Assembly: GCA_963834405.1 (NCBI GenBank)
Contig: CAWIBX010000001.1
Location: forward strand, 248,001-312,000
Direction: 5' to 3'
DNA: 64,000 nucleotides
DNA from: Bog-473 sp963834405
Lineage (GTDB): Bacteria > Actinomycetota > Acidimicrobiia > Acidimicrobiales > RAAP-2
The translations under genes were made by a program, and so were the position numbers. The notes under the pieces are model-generated. The model saw only the letters and a list, made by a program, of their open reading frames with translations, made no database searches and had not been told where the DNA came from. Positions 27,093 to 35,349 of the stretch are shown one piece after another (within the stretch, counting starts at the first letter, position 1; every line of letters starts with the position of its first letter).

Positions 27093-28277
27093 CTACCCCG
27101 AGATGCATTGCCCGGTGCCGACCGGGGTGTCGTGTGATTCGGCCGCCTGGACGCGGGACAGGACGCCGGGCGAGGTGAGGGCGTATCCGACGTTGTTGTA
27201 CACGGTGGAACGGGAGAACACGACGCCGATGACCTGGCCTCCGGGGCCGAGGAGCGGGCCGCCGGAGTTGCCCGGCAGCACGTCCGCATCGAGGGCGTAG
27301 ACGCCCCGGGAGACCGACCCGCTGTTGTAGATGTCCTTGCCGACGGCCGTGACCTCCTCGGTGACGCCGGCCGGACCGACCGAGAGCGGGCCGTCCTCGG
27401 GGTACCCCAGCATGGCGGCCTGCGTGCCCCGGGCCACGATGCTCGGGCTGATGGCGAGCGCGGGACCCAGCGGCGCGTCGGTGCGCAGCACGGCGAGGTC
27501 GAAGGAAGGATCGAAGAGCACCGGCGTGGCGCGGTAGGCCGTGCTTCCGACGAGCACGTCCGTGTTGCCGGCCCCCTCGCCGGCCACTACGTGCGCGTTG
27601 GTGGCCACGAGGCCTTTGCCCACGACGAACCCCGATCCCTCCTGTTCGTTGTCACACGCGGTCCCGAGGATCTTGACCGTGGAGAAGAAGGCCGGGTCTG
27701 CCAGCGCGCGCGTCTGGGCATTCGTCGGTGTCGAGACGTCCGGGGTCGACGGCGGGGTGAGCGTTGAGAAGACCTGTGGGAAGCCTTGGTTGTTGAGGAA
27801 CGTCTGGAGGTCGTTGAAGACCGACGGGGCCTGGGGGAGGATGCTGTCGATGGAGCGGAGGATGTCGGAGCGGTTGACCGCGGCATCGAGCGAGGTGAAG
27901 CGGCTGTTCGGCGACGAAATCACGGCGGCGACCAACCACACCGAGAGCAGGACGGCGATGACGGCCACCCCGACGCCGAGCCCGGCGTCGACGTGCCCGA
28001 GGTGGTGCCGGCGCATCGTCACGTTGCTCCAGGTCCCGAGGACCCGGCCTACGTAGCCGAGACCGCAGGCGGTGACCAGCACGAGGGTCACAATGAAGAC
28101 CGACCGGGCCAGGTCGTCGTGCGACGTGTGGAAGAGCGGGACCCAAATGAGGGTGCCCAGCAGGAAGCCCAACCAGAAGCCGCCGAAGGTGAACAGCTGC
28201 ACGAGGGCCCCGAGCCGGAGCCCGTGGACGGCCGCCAGCAACATAAGCCCGACGATCAGCACATCCACCCAGTCCAC
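27093..28277 (-). CDS. MarP-like membrane serine protease (CvpA domain plus trypsin-like domain)
   Basis: Homologous in layout to mycobacterial MarP, which protects against acid and oxidative stress from the periplasm. Four hydrophobic segments in the first 150 residues form a CvpA-like membrane part (VDVLIVGLMLLAAVHGLRLG). The protease part shows His in TNAHVVAG, Asp in DPSFDLAVLRTD and the nucleophile Ser in LPGNSGGPLLG. Cysteines in TACDNEQEG and at the end (GTGQCISG) correspond to the redox disulfide that activates MarP. The first in-frame start is a TTG at 28304; I prefer GTG 28277. Divergent from the lipoprotein gene. Confidence 0.88.
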   Translation of the reverse strand: MDWVDVLIVGLMLLAAVHGLRLGALVQLFTFGGFWLGFLLGTLIWVPLFHTSHDDLARSVFIVTLVLVTACGLGYVGRVLGTWSNVTMRRHHLGHVDAGLGVGVAVIAVLLSVWLVAAVISSPNSRFTSLDAAVNRSDILRSIDSILPQAPSVFNDLQTFLNNQGFPQVFSTLTPPSTPDVSTPTNAQTRALADPAFFSTVKILGTACDNEQEGSGFVVGKGLVATNAHVVAGEGAGNTDVLVGSTAYRATPVLFDPSFDLAVLRTDAPLGPALAISPSIVARGTQAAMLGYPEDGPLSVGPAGVTEEVTAVGKDIYNSGSVSRGVYALDADVLPGNSGGPLLGPGGQVIGVVFSRSTVYNNVGYALTSPGVLSRVQAAESHDTPVGTGQCISG

Positions 28278-28341
28278 CGGGGTCGAGGGTAGCGGTCGGT
28301 GCAACCGAATTAGCGGCCCCCGCCACTAATCTCGTGCGACC

Positions 28342-29703
28342 GTGCGACATCGCTCTGTGCCTCGACGATGGCGCGCCGGGCGTGCTGGCGACCTCCGACT
28401 GTTCCTCCTCCTCGGCGCACTGGCAGTAGCGGCCGCCGCCTGCAGCTCGGGCGGCAACTCGGCTTCCACCGCCGCCCACCCGGTCCTGGGCGCGCCCAAC
28501 GGGACCCCGCTGGTCCTCGGACAACCGGCACCCGCCGGCACCGGCCAGCTCGGCGCGGTCTCGTGCGCGGACGCAAAGCGATGCTGGGCCGTCGGCCTGG
28601 CCGGGCCCAACTCGTCGGCCGCCCTCCCGGCCACCGTCATCATCGCCACCAAGGACGGCGGCGTGAAATGGGTCGCCCAAGCCGTCAGCGGGTCGGTCAT
28701 TCCGCAGCTGAGCGGAATCTCGTGCCCGACAGTGCGCGACTGCATGGCCGTTGGCTCGACGGGCGCCTCGCTCCCGGGGAGTGACGTGGTGTACACGACC
28801 TCGGACGTCGGCAAGACCTGGGCGGCGGCCGCCGCGCTGCCCGGCGCACTGGACATGCGGAGCGTGCAGTGCGCCAGCGTGTCGGACTGCACGGCCATCA
28901 CTAGCAGCGGGTCTCAATTCTCGGCCGTCCACACCGCCGACTTCGGAGCCACCTGGCAGACGGAGGGCAACCTCCCGGGCGGCTTCTTCGGTGACGGCCA
29001 CCTGTCGTGCACGGCCAACGGGACCTGCTTCGTCGCGGGCTACGTCCCGACAACAGTTGGACACGGCGACGGCGCGATCGCACTCAGTACCGACGGCGGC
29101 CAGACGTGGGGGCTCGCAACCGTCCCAGCCGGGTCCGGCGTGCTGCAGAGCGTCGTCTGCCTGACCGCGACCACATGCCTCGCCGCTGGCACCACGGGGA
29201 CGACGGTGAGCGACGTGGTGCCGGCGCAGGGTGCAGTGCTGTACAGCATCGACGGCGGCCACACCTGGACGACGTCGGCACCGAGTGCGTCGTCGCCCGG
29301 GTCCACGACGACGTCAACCGCGTCGGCGGCTGCGACCTCCTCGACCACGACGCCCTCGACCACATCGACCGGCGCGAAGGCTCCTGCGGTCCCGGCGACC
29401 TTCCCCGTCGACGACGTCTTCGCCGTCGCGTGTCCGGTGGCCCGGGTCTGTGCGGCGGTCGGCACCAAGTGGAAGGGCCAGCCGGCGGTGGCGACCGGGG
29501 CGGTCGCGGAGAGCCGTGACGGCGGCACGACCTTCGCCGCGGCGTCCGCCGCCTACATCCCTCTAGCGCTGAACGCGTTGACCTGCCCCACCGCGACGAG
29601 CTGCATTGCCGTGGGGGGTGACACCGTGGCCCGCCTGACCCTCCTGCCTCCGAAGCCCGTCGAAAAACCGCCCATCCGAGCAGGCAGAGGCCAACGGCGG
29701 TAG
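28342..29703 (+). CDS. lipoprotein with cysteine-paired beta-propeller-like repeats
   Basis: GTG start, 453 residues. The signal sequence ends in the lipobox AAAC (residues about 31-34), so the protein is lipid-anchored outside. The mature part repeats a unit of about 40-45 residues in which a Cys-x5-Cys pair (SCPTVRDCMAVG, QCASVSDCTAI, VCLTATTCLAAG, TCPTATSCIAVGG) alternates with an Asp-box-like stretch (STDGGQTWGLA, SIDGGHTWTT). This resembles sialidase/YCF48-type propellers secreted by actinobacteria. A Ser/Thr-rich insert interrupts it at about 315-350. Role unknown; probably extracellular binding. Confidence 0.75.
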   Translation: MRHRSVPRRWRAGRAGDLRLFLLLGALAVAAAACSSGGNSASTAAHPVLGAPNGTPLVLGQPAPAGTGQLGAVSCADAKRCWAVGLAGPNSSAALPATVIIATKDGGVKWVAQAVSGSVIPQLSGISCPTVRDCMAVGSTGASLPGSDVVYTTSDVGKTWAAAAALPGALDMRSVQCASVSDCTAITSSGSQFSAVHTADFGATWQTEGNLPGGFFGDGHLSCTANGTCFVAGYVPTTVGHGDGAIALSTDGGQTWGLATVPAGSGVLQSVVCLTATTCLAAGTTGTTVSDVVPAQGAVLYSIDGGHTWTTSAPSASSPGSTTTSTASAAATSSTTTPSTTSTGAKAPAVPATFPVDDVFAVACPVARVCAAVGTKWKGQPAVATGAVAESRDGGTTFAAASAAYIPLALNALTCPTATSCIAVGGDTVARLTLLPPKPVEKPPIRAGRGQRR

Positions 29704-29776
29704 CGTTTTCCGGTGGTCACGGCCCAGCCGTGTAACCGCACCGTTGACAGGGCGTCGGGAGCTTGGGTTCTCGTCA

Positions 29777-29792
29777 GGGGGGGAAACCCCCC
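29777..29792 (+). promoter_or_regulatory. very strong GC hairpin upstream of the zinc-ribbon gene
   Basis: Seven G, AAA, then six C form a stable stem with a three-base loop, about 75 bp after the lipoprotein stop and 90 bp before the zinc-ribbon start. It may end transcription of the lipoprotein gene or sit in the leader of the next. TTGACA occurs at 29742-29747, but no convincing -10 follows at the right distance. Confidence 0.45.
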
Positions 29793-29882
29793 GTGGGGTC
29801 CCGGCGACCGGACCCATTAGCAGATATGGAGCGTTCGAGAGGCGGGCGGTCTCTCGTCGCCAGACCGGGATGGAGGGACGTC

Positions 29883-30493
29883 ATGCCGAAGACCTGCTCT
29901 CAGTGTCAAACGGAAACGCTGACGAGGCCAACAACTGTTCGAACTGCGGGGCGCCACTGGCCGGTGCGGCGGCGGCGGCGACTGCGGCACCGGGGGTCGG
30001 TCAGCCCGCTGCCGCGGCGGCCGGACCGGCAGCCGCGACGAGGGGATCCTCGATCCCGGCCTACAAGTTCGACGCCGCACGCTGGACCCTGGCGGACCGG
30101 ATCGGCGGCATTGCGACCATCGTGTTGTTCATCGCCTTGTTCCTGCCATGGTTCACCATTTCCGTCGGCTTCGGAGGCGTCTCCATCGGTGGATCGGTGA
30201 ACGGGCTCTGGCACGGCTGGATGTACATCACGCTGATCCTGTGCATCGCCATCGTCGCGTATCTCGTGCTCCGAGCCGGATGGGAGGAGATCCCCGTCAG
30301 CGCGAAGATCCCCCACCTCACCGTCATGATGGCGGCGACCATCGTCAACCTGGTGCTGGTGGTCATCGCCTTCATCGACAAGCCGGGCGGCTCGGCCACC
30401 GGCTGGGGCGCCGGTGCGGTCATCGGGCTGATCGCCGCGGTCGTCGCGGCGGCGCCCTACACCATCCCACAGCTGCGCGAACGGACGATGTAG
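29883..30493 (+). CDS. zinc-ribbon membrane protein, frame-shifted near its start
   Basis: ATG 29883 has a good GGAGGG site and begins MPKTCSQC, the first knuckle of a zinc ribbon. The second knuckle (NGNADEANNCSNCGAPL) lies in another frame, joined to it by one base change at about 29897-29905. Corrected, the protein is about 203 residues: a four-Cys ribbon, an Ala/Pro linker, then four hydrophobic segments (IATIVLFIALFLPWFTISV, MYITLILCIAIVAYLVL, LTVMMAATIVNLVLVVIAF and VIGLIAAVVAAAPYTI). An uncorrected call would start at 29744 or 29870 and lose the first two Cys. Function unknown; the next gene has the same architecture. Confidence 0.75.
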
Positions 30494-30560
30494 TCAGCCG
30501 GGCGCGAGCCCAGCGAAATCCAGTCGTCTGTCCTCAATTCACACGAAGGAACGGTGAAGC

Positions 30561-31160
30561 ATGTCCGACGTCGGCCGTCCACCCTCTGGTTCTGAGTCGG
30601 AGGGCATGCCTAACCCGTCAGCCTCGGTCTCGGCCGACGTCCCAGGTCCTGGACCTCCGGGACCGGAAGAGCGGGTCTGCACCAACTGTGGAGCTGAGAT
30701 GCCGGCTGATTCGCGATACTGCGGCATCTGCGGTCAGGACACGCACGGCAAACCGAATCAGCGAGCTGTATTCGCGACTCTTACGTTGGCGCAGATTCTT
30801 CAACTTGTCGGCTTTACCGCAGGCGCGGTCGCCTTCGCCGGCTTCTTCGTGGATTTCTTCGGGGTCGGCGGAACGACCCTGGCATCCGCGAATTCATTTT
30901 GGTTCGACCTGGTGCCGATCACCGTCGGAATCTCGGCACTGTGCGTGTTCCTGCCGGTTCGCGGATATGTGGTTTCGGGACTTCCTCTGATCGCAGTTGG
31001 AATCGCCTTCGGATTGCGAGGCATCACGGATGCGGCCACCATCGGCGCGCCAGGGTACGGCGCGGGTTTCTGGATGATCGTGTTCGGCTCCATCGCTTTG
31101 ACCTTTTGCTGGGCAGCCATCGAATTCACTCAAGACCGGGAGAGAAAGAAGGATTCCTAG
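30561..31160 (+). CDS. zinc-ribbon membrane protein
   Basis: 199 residues. A Ser/Pro/Gly-rich start leads to a four-cysteine ribbon (CTNCGAEMPADSRYCGICGQ, residues about 39-58), followed by four hydrophobic segments (LQLVGFTAGAVAFAGFFVDF, WFDLVPITVGISALCVFLPV, VSGLPLIAVGIAFGL, GFWMIVFGSIALTFCWAAI). It follows another zinc-ribbon membrane protein by 67 bp on the same strand, so the two may work together. Base composition is lower in GC than its neighbours. Function unknown. The 3' end overlaps the convergent aldehyde dehydrogenase gene by four bases. Confidence 0.78.
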   Translation: MSDVGRPPSGSESEGMPNPSASVSADVPGPGPPGPEERVCTNCGAEMPADSRYCGICGQDTHGKPNQRAVFATLTLAQILQLVGFTAGAVAFAGFFVDFFGVGGTTLASANSFWFDLVPITVGISALCVFLPVRGYVVSGLPLIAVGIAFGLRGITDAATIGAPGYGAGFWMIVFGSIALTFCWAAIEFTQDRERKKDS

Positions 31161-32935
31161 CGGCGCATCGCCGACAGCAGGAGACCCGGGATCTTGGCGG
31201 CTGACGGCTCCGCCTCGAACGCCACGAAGCGGCGCATGACGTCGTAGGACCCGCTCGCCGTGGCGAACCACGGGGGCTTCGGGTGGGCGCGAAAGGGGCC
31301 GCGCACCACCGATTTCTCAGGCCGGTCGAACATGGCGGCGTTGCCCACGACGCCCGTGCCCGACTGGATGTCGGTGCGCGGGTGTCCCGGGTACGCGCCC
31401 CAGGTGGTGGTCCCGATGGCGAAGACGAGGGCGTGCCACACGTTGACGCCGAGGGCGCCGTAGCGCAGGTCGTCCACGGCGCGGTCGAGCGCGGCGGACA
31501 CGGCCGGATCCTTCAGGGTCGACGGGCTGACGAGGATGGTCGCCGACAAAGTGCCCCAGAGCACGTCGTTGCAGAAGGCCGTGGCGGCGTCGATGAAGGC
31601 CGCCGCGTCCGGGGCGGTGAGCGCGGTCTCGGCGACCTCCCCACAGAACGACTCCACGTTGAAGACGATGTCGTCCGTGCGGCCAGGCGGCACGCCGCGG
31701 ATGAAGGTCCAGGGCAACGCGTCGGCGGGGCCAGTGCCGTAGGACTCGGCCTCGGGGTGGGCGGCGACGAAGGCCTCGCAGCGGCTGGCTGCACCGGGGT
31801 AGTAGGCGCGCCGCGTTGTGATGCCGGCGAGCGTCTGGGTCAACGCGCCGAGGAAGGCGTCGCGCTGGGGCCAGCCGGCGTGGGTCACGATGACCCGTGC
31901 CGAGAGACAGTTGAAGCCGGCGTTGTTGACGAGCATGGTCGCAACGTGCTCGGCCTGATAGCGCAGTTCGGCCACCGACCACTTGCCCGGCACGACGATG
32001 ACGGGCGACACGTTGCCCAACTCGGCGGTGACGGGCTTGTCCAGCAGGGGCTCGTCGGCCTCCTTGCGGCGCTGGCCGTCGGGGCCGGTGCCGAAGACCA
32101 CGGCGTCGTAGGTCTTGTCCGAGCCGGTGATGTGCACCTCATTGATGCGGGGGTGCGCCGTGAGGTACTGGCCGATCGCCGCGCCGCCGTCGACGATGCG
32201 CAGAACGCCCGCCTCGACCAGCGCGGCCATGGCGCGGTTCCAGTGGGGCACGAGGTAGTCGTTGACGGGGTTGGCCTTCAACACGACGACCTTGCCCTCG
32301 ACGAAGAGCTTGGACAGCACGTCGCGCGGGCCGAGCGACGCGACGTTGCCGGCGGCGAGGACGAGCGCCGTGCCTGCGTGCGCGCCCGGGTCGGTGTAAG
32401 CAGCGGCCTGGCCGGGAACGAGTTCGGCCTCGATGACGCCGGGCTGCATGTAGACCTCGGCGGTCGTCTGGGGGAACGTGATGCGGTCCATGGCGCCGGC
32501 CGGGAGGACCTGCACGCGCAGCCGGCCGTCGGCGGCGCGCCGGACCGGACCGGCGAACGAAGGCTTGCCGTCCTTGGCGATGTCGCGCAGCGCGTCGCGG
32601 TACAGGCGCGCCATGCGCACGAACGTGCCAACGCCGGCGAAGAGCTCCTCGCCCGCCTCGGGCGACCCGGGGGCCAGGCCCTTGGCATCAGCCGCGGCGG
32701 CGAGCCAGTCGTTCTCTGCAGCGAGGGTGTCGGTGATGACGCGTGTCAGCAGATCGGCCCGGGCGGCGGGCGGCGTCTTGGCCCAGCCGGCGACATGGTT
32801 GGCGACGAGATTCACGGCCGTGTCGAGCGCGTCGGTATCGATGCTGTGCGATGGCGGTGTGGTGGCGTCGCTCCCCGCCGTTGCATCCGCAAGAGCGGAG
32901 GTCGGGGCCACCGCCCCGCGGCTGGTCATGGCCAT
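31157..32935 (-). CDS. aldehyde dehydrogenase family protein
   Basis: 592 residues, longer than the usual 480-500. A GGGGAGG site precedes the ATG. ALDH landmarks are VVVLKANPVNDY (cofactor Lys region), HITGSDKTYDAVVFG, the general-base Glu in ELGNVSPVIVVPG, and the nucleophile Cys in NNAGFNCLSARVIVT. The extra length lies at both ends and in the segment containing the AYYPGAASRCEAF block. This divergent group is found in actinobacteria, and the aldehyde substrate is unknown. The conserved catalytic residues suggest it is active. Confidence 0.85.
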   Translation of the reverse strand: MAMTSRGAVAPTSALADATAGSDATTPPSHSIDTDALDTAVNLVANHVAGWAKTPPAARADLLTRVITDTLAAENDWLAAAADAKGLAPGSPEAGEELFAGVGTFVRMARLYRDALRDIAKDGKPSFAGPVRRAADGRLRVQVLPAGAMDRITFPQTTAEVYMQPGVIEAELVPGQAAAYTDPGAHAGTALVLAAGNVASLGPRDVLSKLFVEGKVVVLKANPVNDYLVPHWNRAMAALVEAGVLRIVDGGAAIGQYLTAHPRINEVHITGSDKTYDAVVFGTGPDGQRRKEADEPLLDKPVTAELGNVSPVIVVPGKWSVAELRYQAEHVATMLVNNAGFNCLSARVIVTHAGWPQRDAFLGALTQTLAGITTRRAYYPGAASRCEAFVAAHPEAESYGTGPADALPWTFIRGVPPGRTDDIVFNVESFCGEVAETALTAPDAAAFIDAATAFCNDVLWGTLSATILVSPSTLKDPAVSAALDRAVDDLRYGALGVNVWHALVFAIGTTTWGAYPGHPRTDIQSGTGVVGNAAMFDRPEKSVVRGPFRAHPKPPWFATASGSYDVMRRFVAFEAEPSAAKIPGLLLSAMRR

Positions 32936-33094
32936 TTGTCGTCCTCCCCGGCGCGCTGCTCGCTGCTCACCGCCGCCGGGATCGGGGCTGCCCGCGTCAC
33001 CGCCTCTCAGCGTACCGAGGCCATGCGCTCGCCGGTCCGCCCACCACCGCCCTTGCGCTTAAAGCCTGGACATAAGGGGCATTGGAGTAGGGAC

Positions 33095-35242
33095 GTGCTG
33101 CACACGAGTGTGCACCGGCGCGGGTCGGGCACCTGGGAGGACGATAAGGATGACGACGTTTCGGAATTCGCAAGGGGCCCGGACCCGGCGGGGGCGCGGC
33201 TGGCATCGCGAACGGCGTTGGCGGCTGCCGCCACGCTGCTGTGCGGGATGTTCGGCCTCGGGGCGGTGGTCCTTTCCAGTGGTCCGTCGGCGGCGGCCTC
33301 GACGGCCACTCTCTTCGTGGACAACGTCAACGGCACGGCGACCACAGGTTGTACCTCGTCGGGCACCGGCGCGTGCAAGACCATCCAGGAGGGCGTCACC
33401 GCGGCCGAGGCGCTCTCGGACACCGCCGTCACCCTCAACGTCGCCGGCTCCGCGACGGCCTACGGCAACCCAGTGACGATCAACCTCACTTCGGGCTCGG
33501 GTGACACCCTCGACATGGAGGGCACCGGCTCGACACTGCCGATCCTCGACAACGGAGGGACGGGGAGCAACATCACCATCTCCTCCACCAGTGCGGGCGA
33601 GGTGACCGTCGGCCACATGACCGTCAGCCACGGCGCTGCAACCGACGGCGGCGGCATCAACGACGAAGGCACCGGGAAGCTCACCTTGAACAGCGACACG
33701 CTGTCGAACAACTCGGCGACCAACGAGGGGGCCGGAGTCGACGTCAGTGACCAATGTGAGGGCGCCACCAGTGGCGTCTTGGTAGCTACCAACACCACCT
33801 TTTCGAACAACACTGGCACCAACATCGACGGAGGCGCCATCGACGCCGGCGATAGCTGCGGAGGCTCGAGCACGGCGAACCTCACCGTGACCGACTCGAC
33901 CTTTTCTTCGAACAGTGCGGGAGCCGACGGGAGCGGAGGAGCGATCGCTCTGTGGGCGGGCAGCGATTCCCTGACCAACGACACGCTCGTCGGCAACACG
34001 GCCACGGCCACAGGCGGCGGTGGGGTCTTGCTCAGAGGCACAACGAACACAGTGAACTTCGACACGTTCTCCGCAAACTCCACGGCCATACAGGCCGATG
34101 CCGCCGTCACGCTGTCGAACTCCATCATCGCCGCAAGCAGTCCCGGTCCGAACTGTGTGGAGGCGACCAGCATCACCGACAGCGGCCACAACGTGTCCGA
34201 CGACGCGTCCTGCAACCTTGGGTCGAACAGCGTCGCGAGCTCGACCACCATCGGCACGCTCACGCTGGCGGCTAACGGGTCGAGCGGCCCGCAGACAGCG
34301 GCCATCACGACGTCAAGCTCGGCGCACGGCATCGTTCCGGCCAGCGCCTGCAGCACAGTGACCACCGACGAGCGCGGGCAGCCGCGGCCGGGGCTCGGCT
34401 TCACCACGTGTGACGCCGGCGCGTACGAGCTACAGAAGTCCACCGGCTACGACCTGGCCGGCTCCGACGGCGGCGTGTTCGTGTTCCCGACCGGACAGCC
34501 GAAGGGCTTCTACGGCTCGCTGCCCGGGCTCGGGATTCATGTGAACAACGTCGTGGGCCTGGTGCCGACGAACAACTTCACCGGTTACGACCTGGCCGGC
34601 TCCGACGGCGGCGTGTTCGTGTTCCCGACCGGGATGGGCTCGGGCTTCTTCGGCTCGCTCCCGGGCCTCGGGGTGAGCGTGAACGACGTCGTCGGCCTGG
34701 TGCCGACGAACAACTACATGGGCTACGACCTGGTCGGCCGCGACGGCGGCGTCTTCGTCTTCCCGACTGGGCAGTCCTCGGGCTTCTTCGGCTCGCTGCC
34801 CGGACTCGGTGTGGTGACCAACGACATCGTGGGGATCGTCGCCCAGCCGGGCGGCGGGGGCTACCTCCTCGTCGGCCGCGACGGCGGCGTCTTCACGTTC
34901 GGCAGCGCCCACTTCTACGGCTCTCTGCCGAGCATAGGCGTGTCGGTCAACAACATCGTCGGCGTCGCCTCCACCCCGACCGGCAAGGGCTACTTCCTCG
35001 TCGGGTCGAACGGCGCGGTCTACCCGTTCGGCGACGCCGTCAGTCACGGCTCGCTCCCCGCCATGGGCATCACCGTCTCGAACATCGTGAGCGTCGTGCC
35101 CACCGCCGACGGCGGCGGCTACTGGCTCATCGGCTCCGACGGCGGCGTCTTCGCCTTCGGCGACGCAGGCTTCATCGGCTCCCTACCCGGGCTCAACGTG
35201 CGGGTCAGCAACGTCGTGGGGGCCGTGCCGACGCTCTTCTGA
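33095..35242 (+). CDS. exported beta-helix protein with C-terminal GYxL-DGGVF repeats
   Basis: About 715 residues from GTG 33095, which has GGAG seven bases upstream. A long charged N-terminus precedes a hydrophobic export segment (ALAAAATLLCGMFGLGAVVL) ending in ASA-like residues. Residues about 70-440 are Ser/Thr/Asn/Gly-rich right-handed beta-helix repeats (SNNSATNEGAGVDVS, STFSSNSAGADGSGGAIAL) as in pectate-lyase-like and polymorphic outer proteins. The last 270 residues are six repeats described separately. ATG 33149 in another frame also has a ribosome site, so an indel in the signal region is possible. Likely cell-surface adhesion; no catalytic residues seen. Confidence 0.75.
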   Translation: MLHTSVHRRGSGTWEDDKDDDVSEFARGPDPAGARLASRTALAAAATLLCGMFGLGAVVLSSGPSAAASTATLFVDNVNGTATTGCTSSGTGACKTIQEGVTAAEALSDTAVTLNVAGSATAYGNPVTINLTSGSGDTLDMEGTGSTLPILDNGGTGSNITISSTSAGEVTVGHMTVSHGAATDGGGINDEGTGKLTLNSDTLSNNSATNEGAGVDVSDQCEGATSGVLVATNTTFSNNTGTNIDGGAIDAGDSCGGSSTANLTVTDSTFSSNSAGADGSGGAIALWAGSDSLTNDTLVGNTATATGGGGVLLRGTTNTVNFDTFSANSTAIQADAAVTLSNSIIAASSPGPNCVEATSITDSGHNVSDDASCNLGSNSVASSTTIGTLTLAANGSSGPQTAAITTSSSAHGIVPASACSTVTTDERGQPRPGLGFTTCDAGAYELQKSTGYDLAGSDGGVFVFPTGQPKGFYGSLPGLGIHVNNVVGLVPTNNFTGYDLAGSDGGVFVFPTGMGSGFFGSLPGLGVSVNDVVGLVPTNNYMGYDLVGRDGGVFVFPTGQSSGFFGSLPGLGVVTNDIVGIVAQPGGGGYLLVGRDGGVFTFGSAHFYGSLPSIGVSVNNIVGVASTPTGKGYFLVGSNGAVYPFGDAVSHGSLPAMGITVSNIVSVVPTADGGGYWLIGSDGGVFAFGDAGFIGSLPGLNVRVSNVVGAVPTLF
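34445..35239 (+). repeat. six tandem protein-coding repeats
   Basis: Units start at 34445, 34583, 34721, 34859, 34988 and 35117, giving lengths of 46, 46, 46, 43 and 43 residues plus the last. Each reads GY(D/L/F/W)L(A/V/I)G(S/R)(D/N)G(G/A)V(F/Y) with a following (F/P)(T)FG and GSLPG(L/I)G. The first two units are nearly identical at DNA level over their first 50 bases, which implies recent duplication or gene conversion. Similar six-bladed arrays are common in surface proteins of Acidimicrobiia and suggest a propeller fold. Confidence 0.85.
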
Positions 35243-35299
35243 CGGACGCGTCGAGCGCTCGTATTGAACGCTCTCGCTCGCGTTAGGGGTTTGTTAGGG

Positions 35300-35337
35300 G
35301 CCACCCGGGATCGTTGACAAGGACGGTCCCGGGTGGC
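35300..35337 (+). terminator. 11-bp perfect inverted repeat between surface protein and phosphoesterase
   Basis: GCCACCCGGGA (35300-35310) and TCCCGGGTGGC (35327-35337) are exact complements around a 16-base loop. It lies 57 bp after the surface-protein stop and only 12 bp before the next ATG, so it may terminate the upstream message or hide the ribosome site of the downstream one. No T-run. Confidence 0.5.
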
Positions 35338-35349
35338 GACAGTGACCTG

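Noticed and set aside
29757..29882. A riboswitch in the leader of the zinc-ribbon gene
   Set aside because: I compared it by eye with c-di-AMP, c-di-GMP and cobalamin consensus features and found only the simple G/C hairpin; no conserved riboswitch core is visible.
31283..33094. Upstream extension of the surface-protein frame by about 600 codons
   Set aside because: This part is antisense to the aldehyde dehydrogenase gene and has no signal peptide or repeats; the real start lies near 33095.
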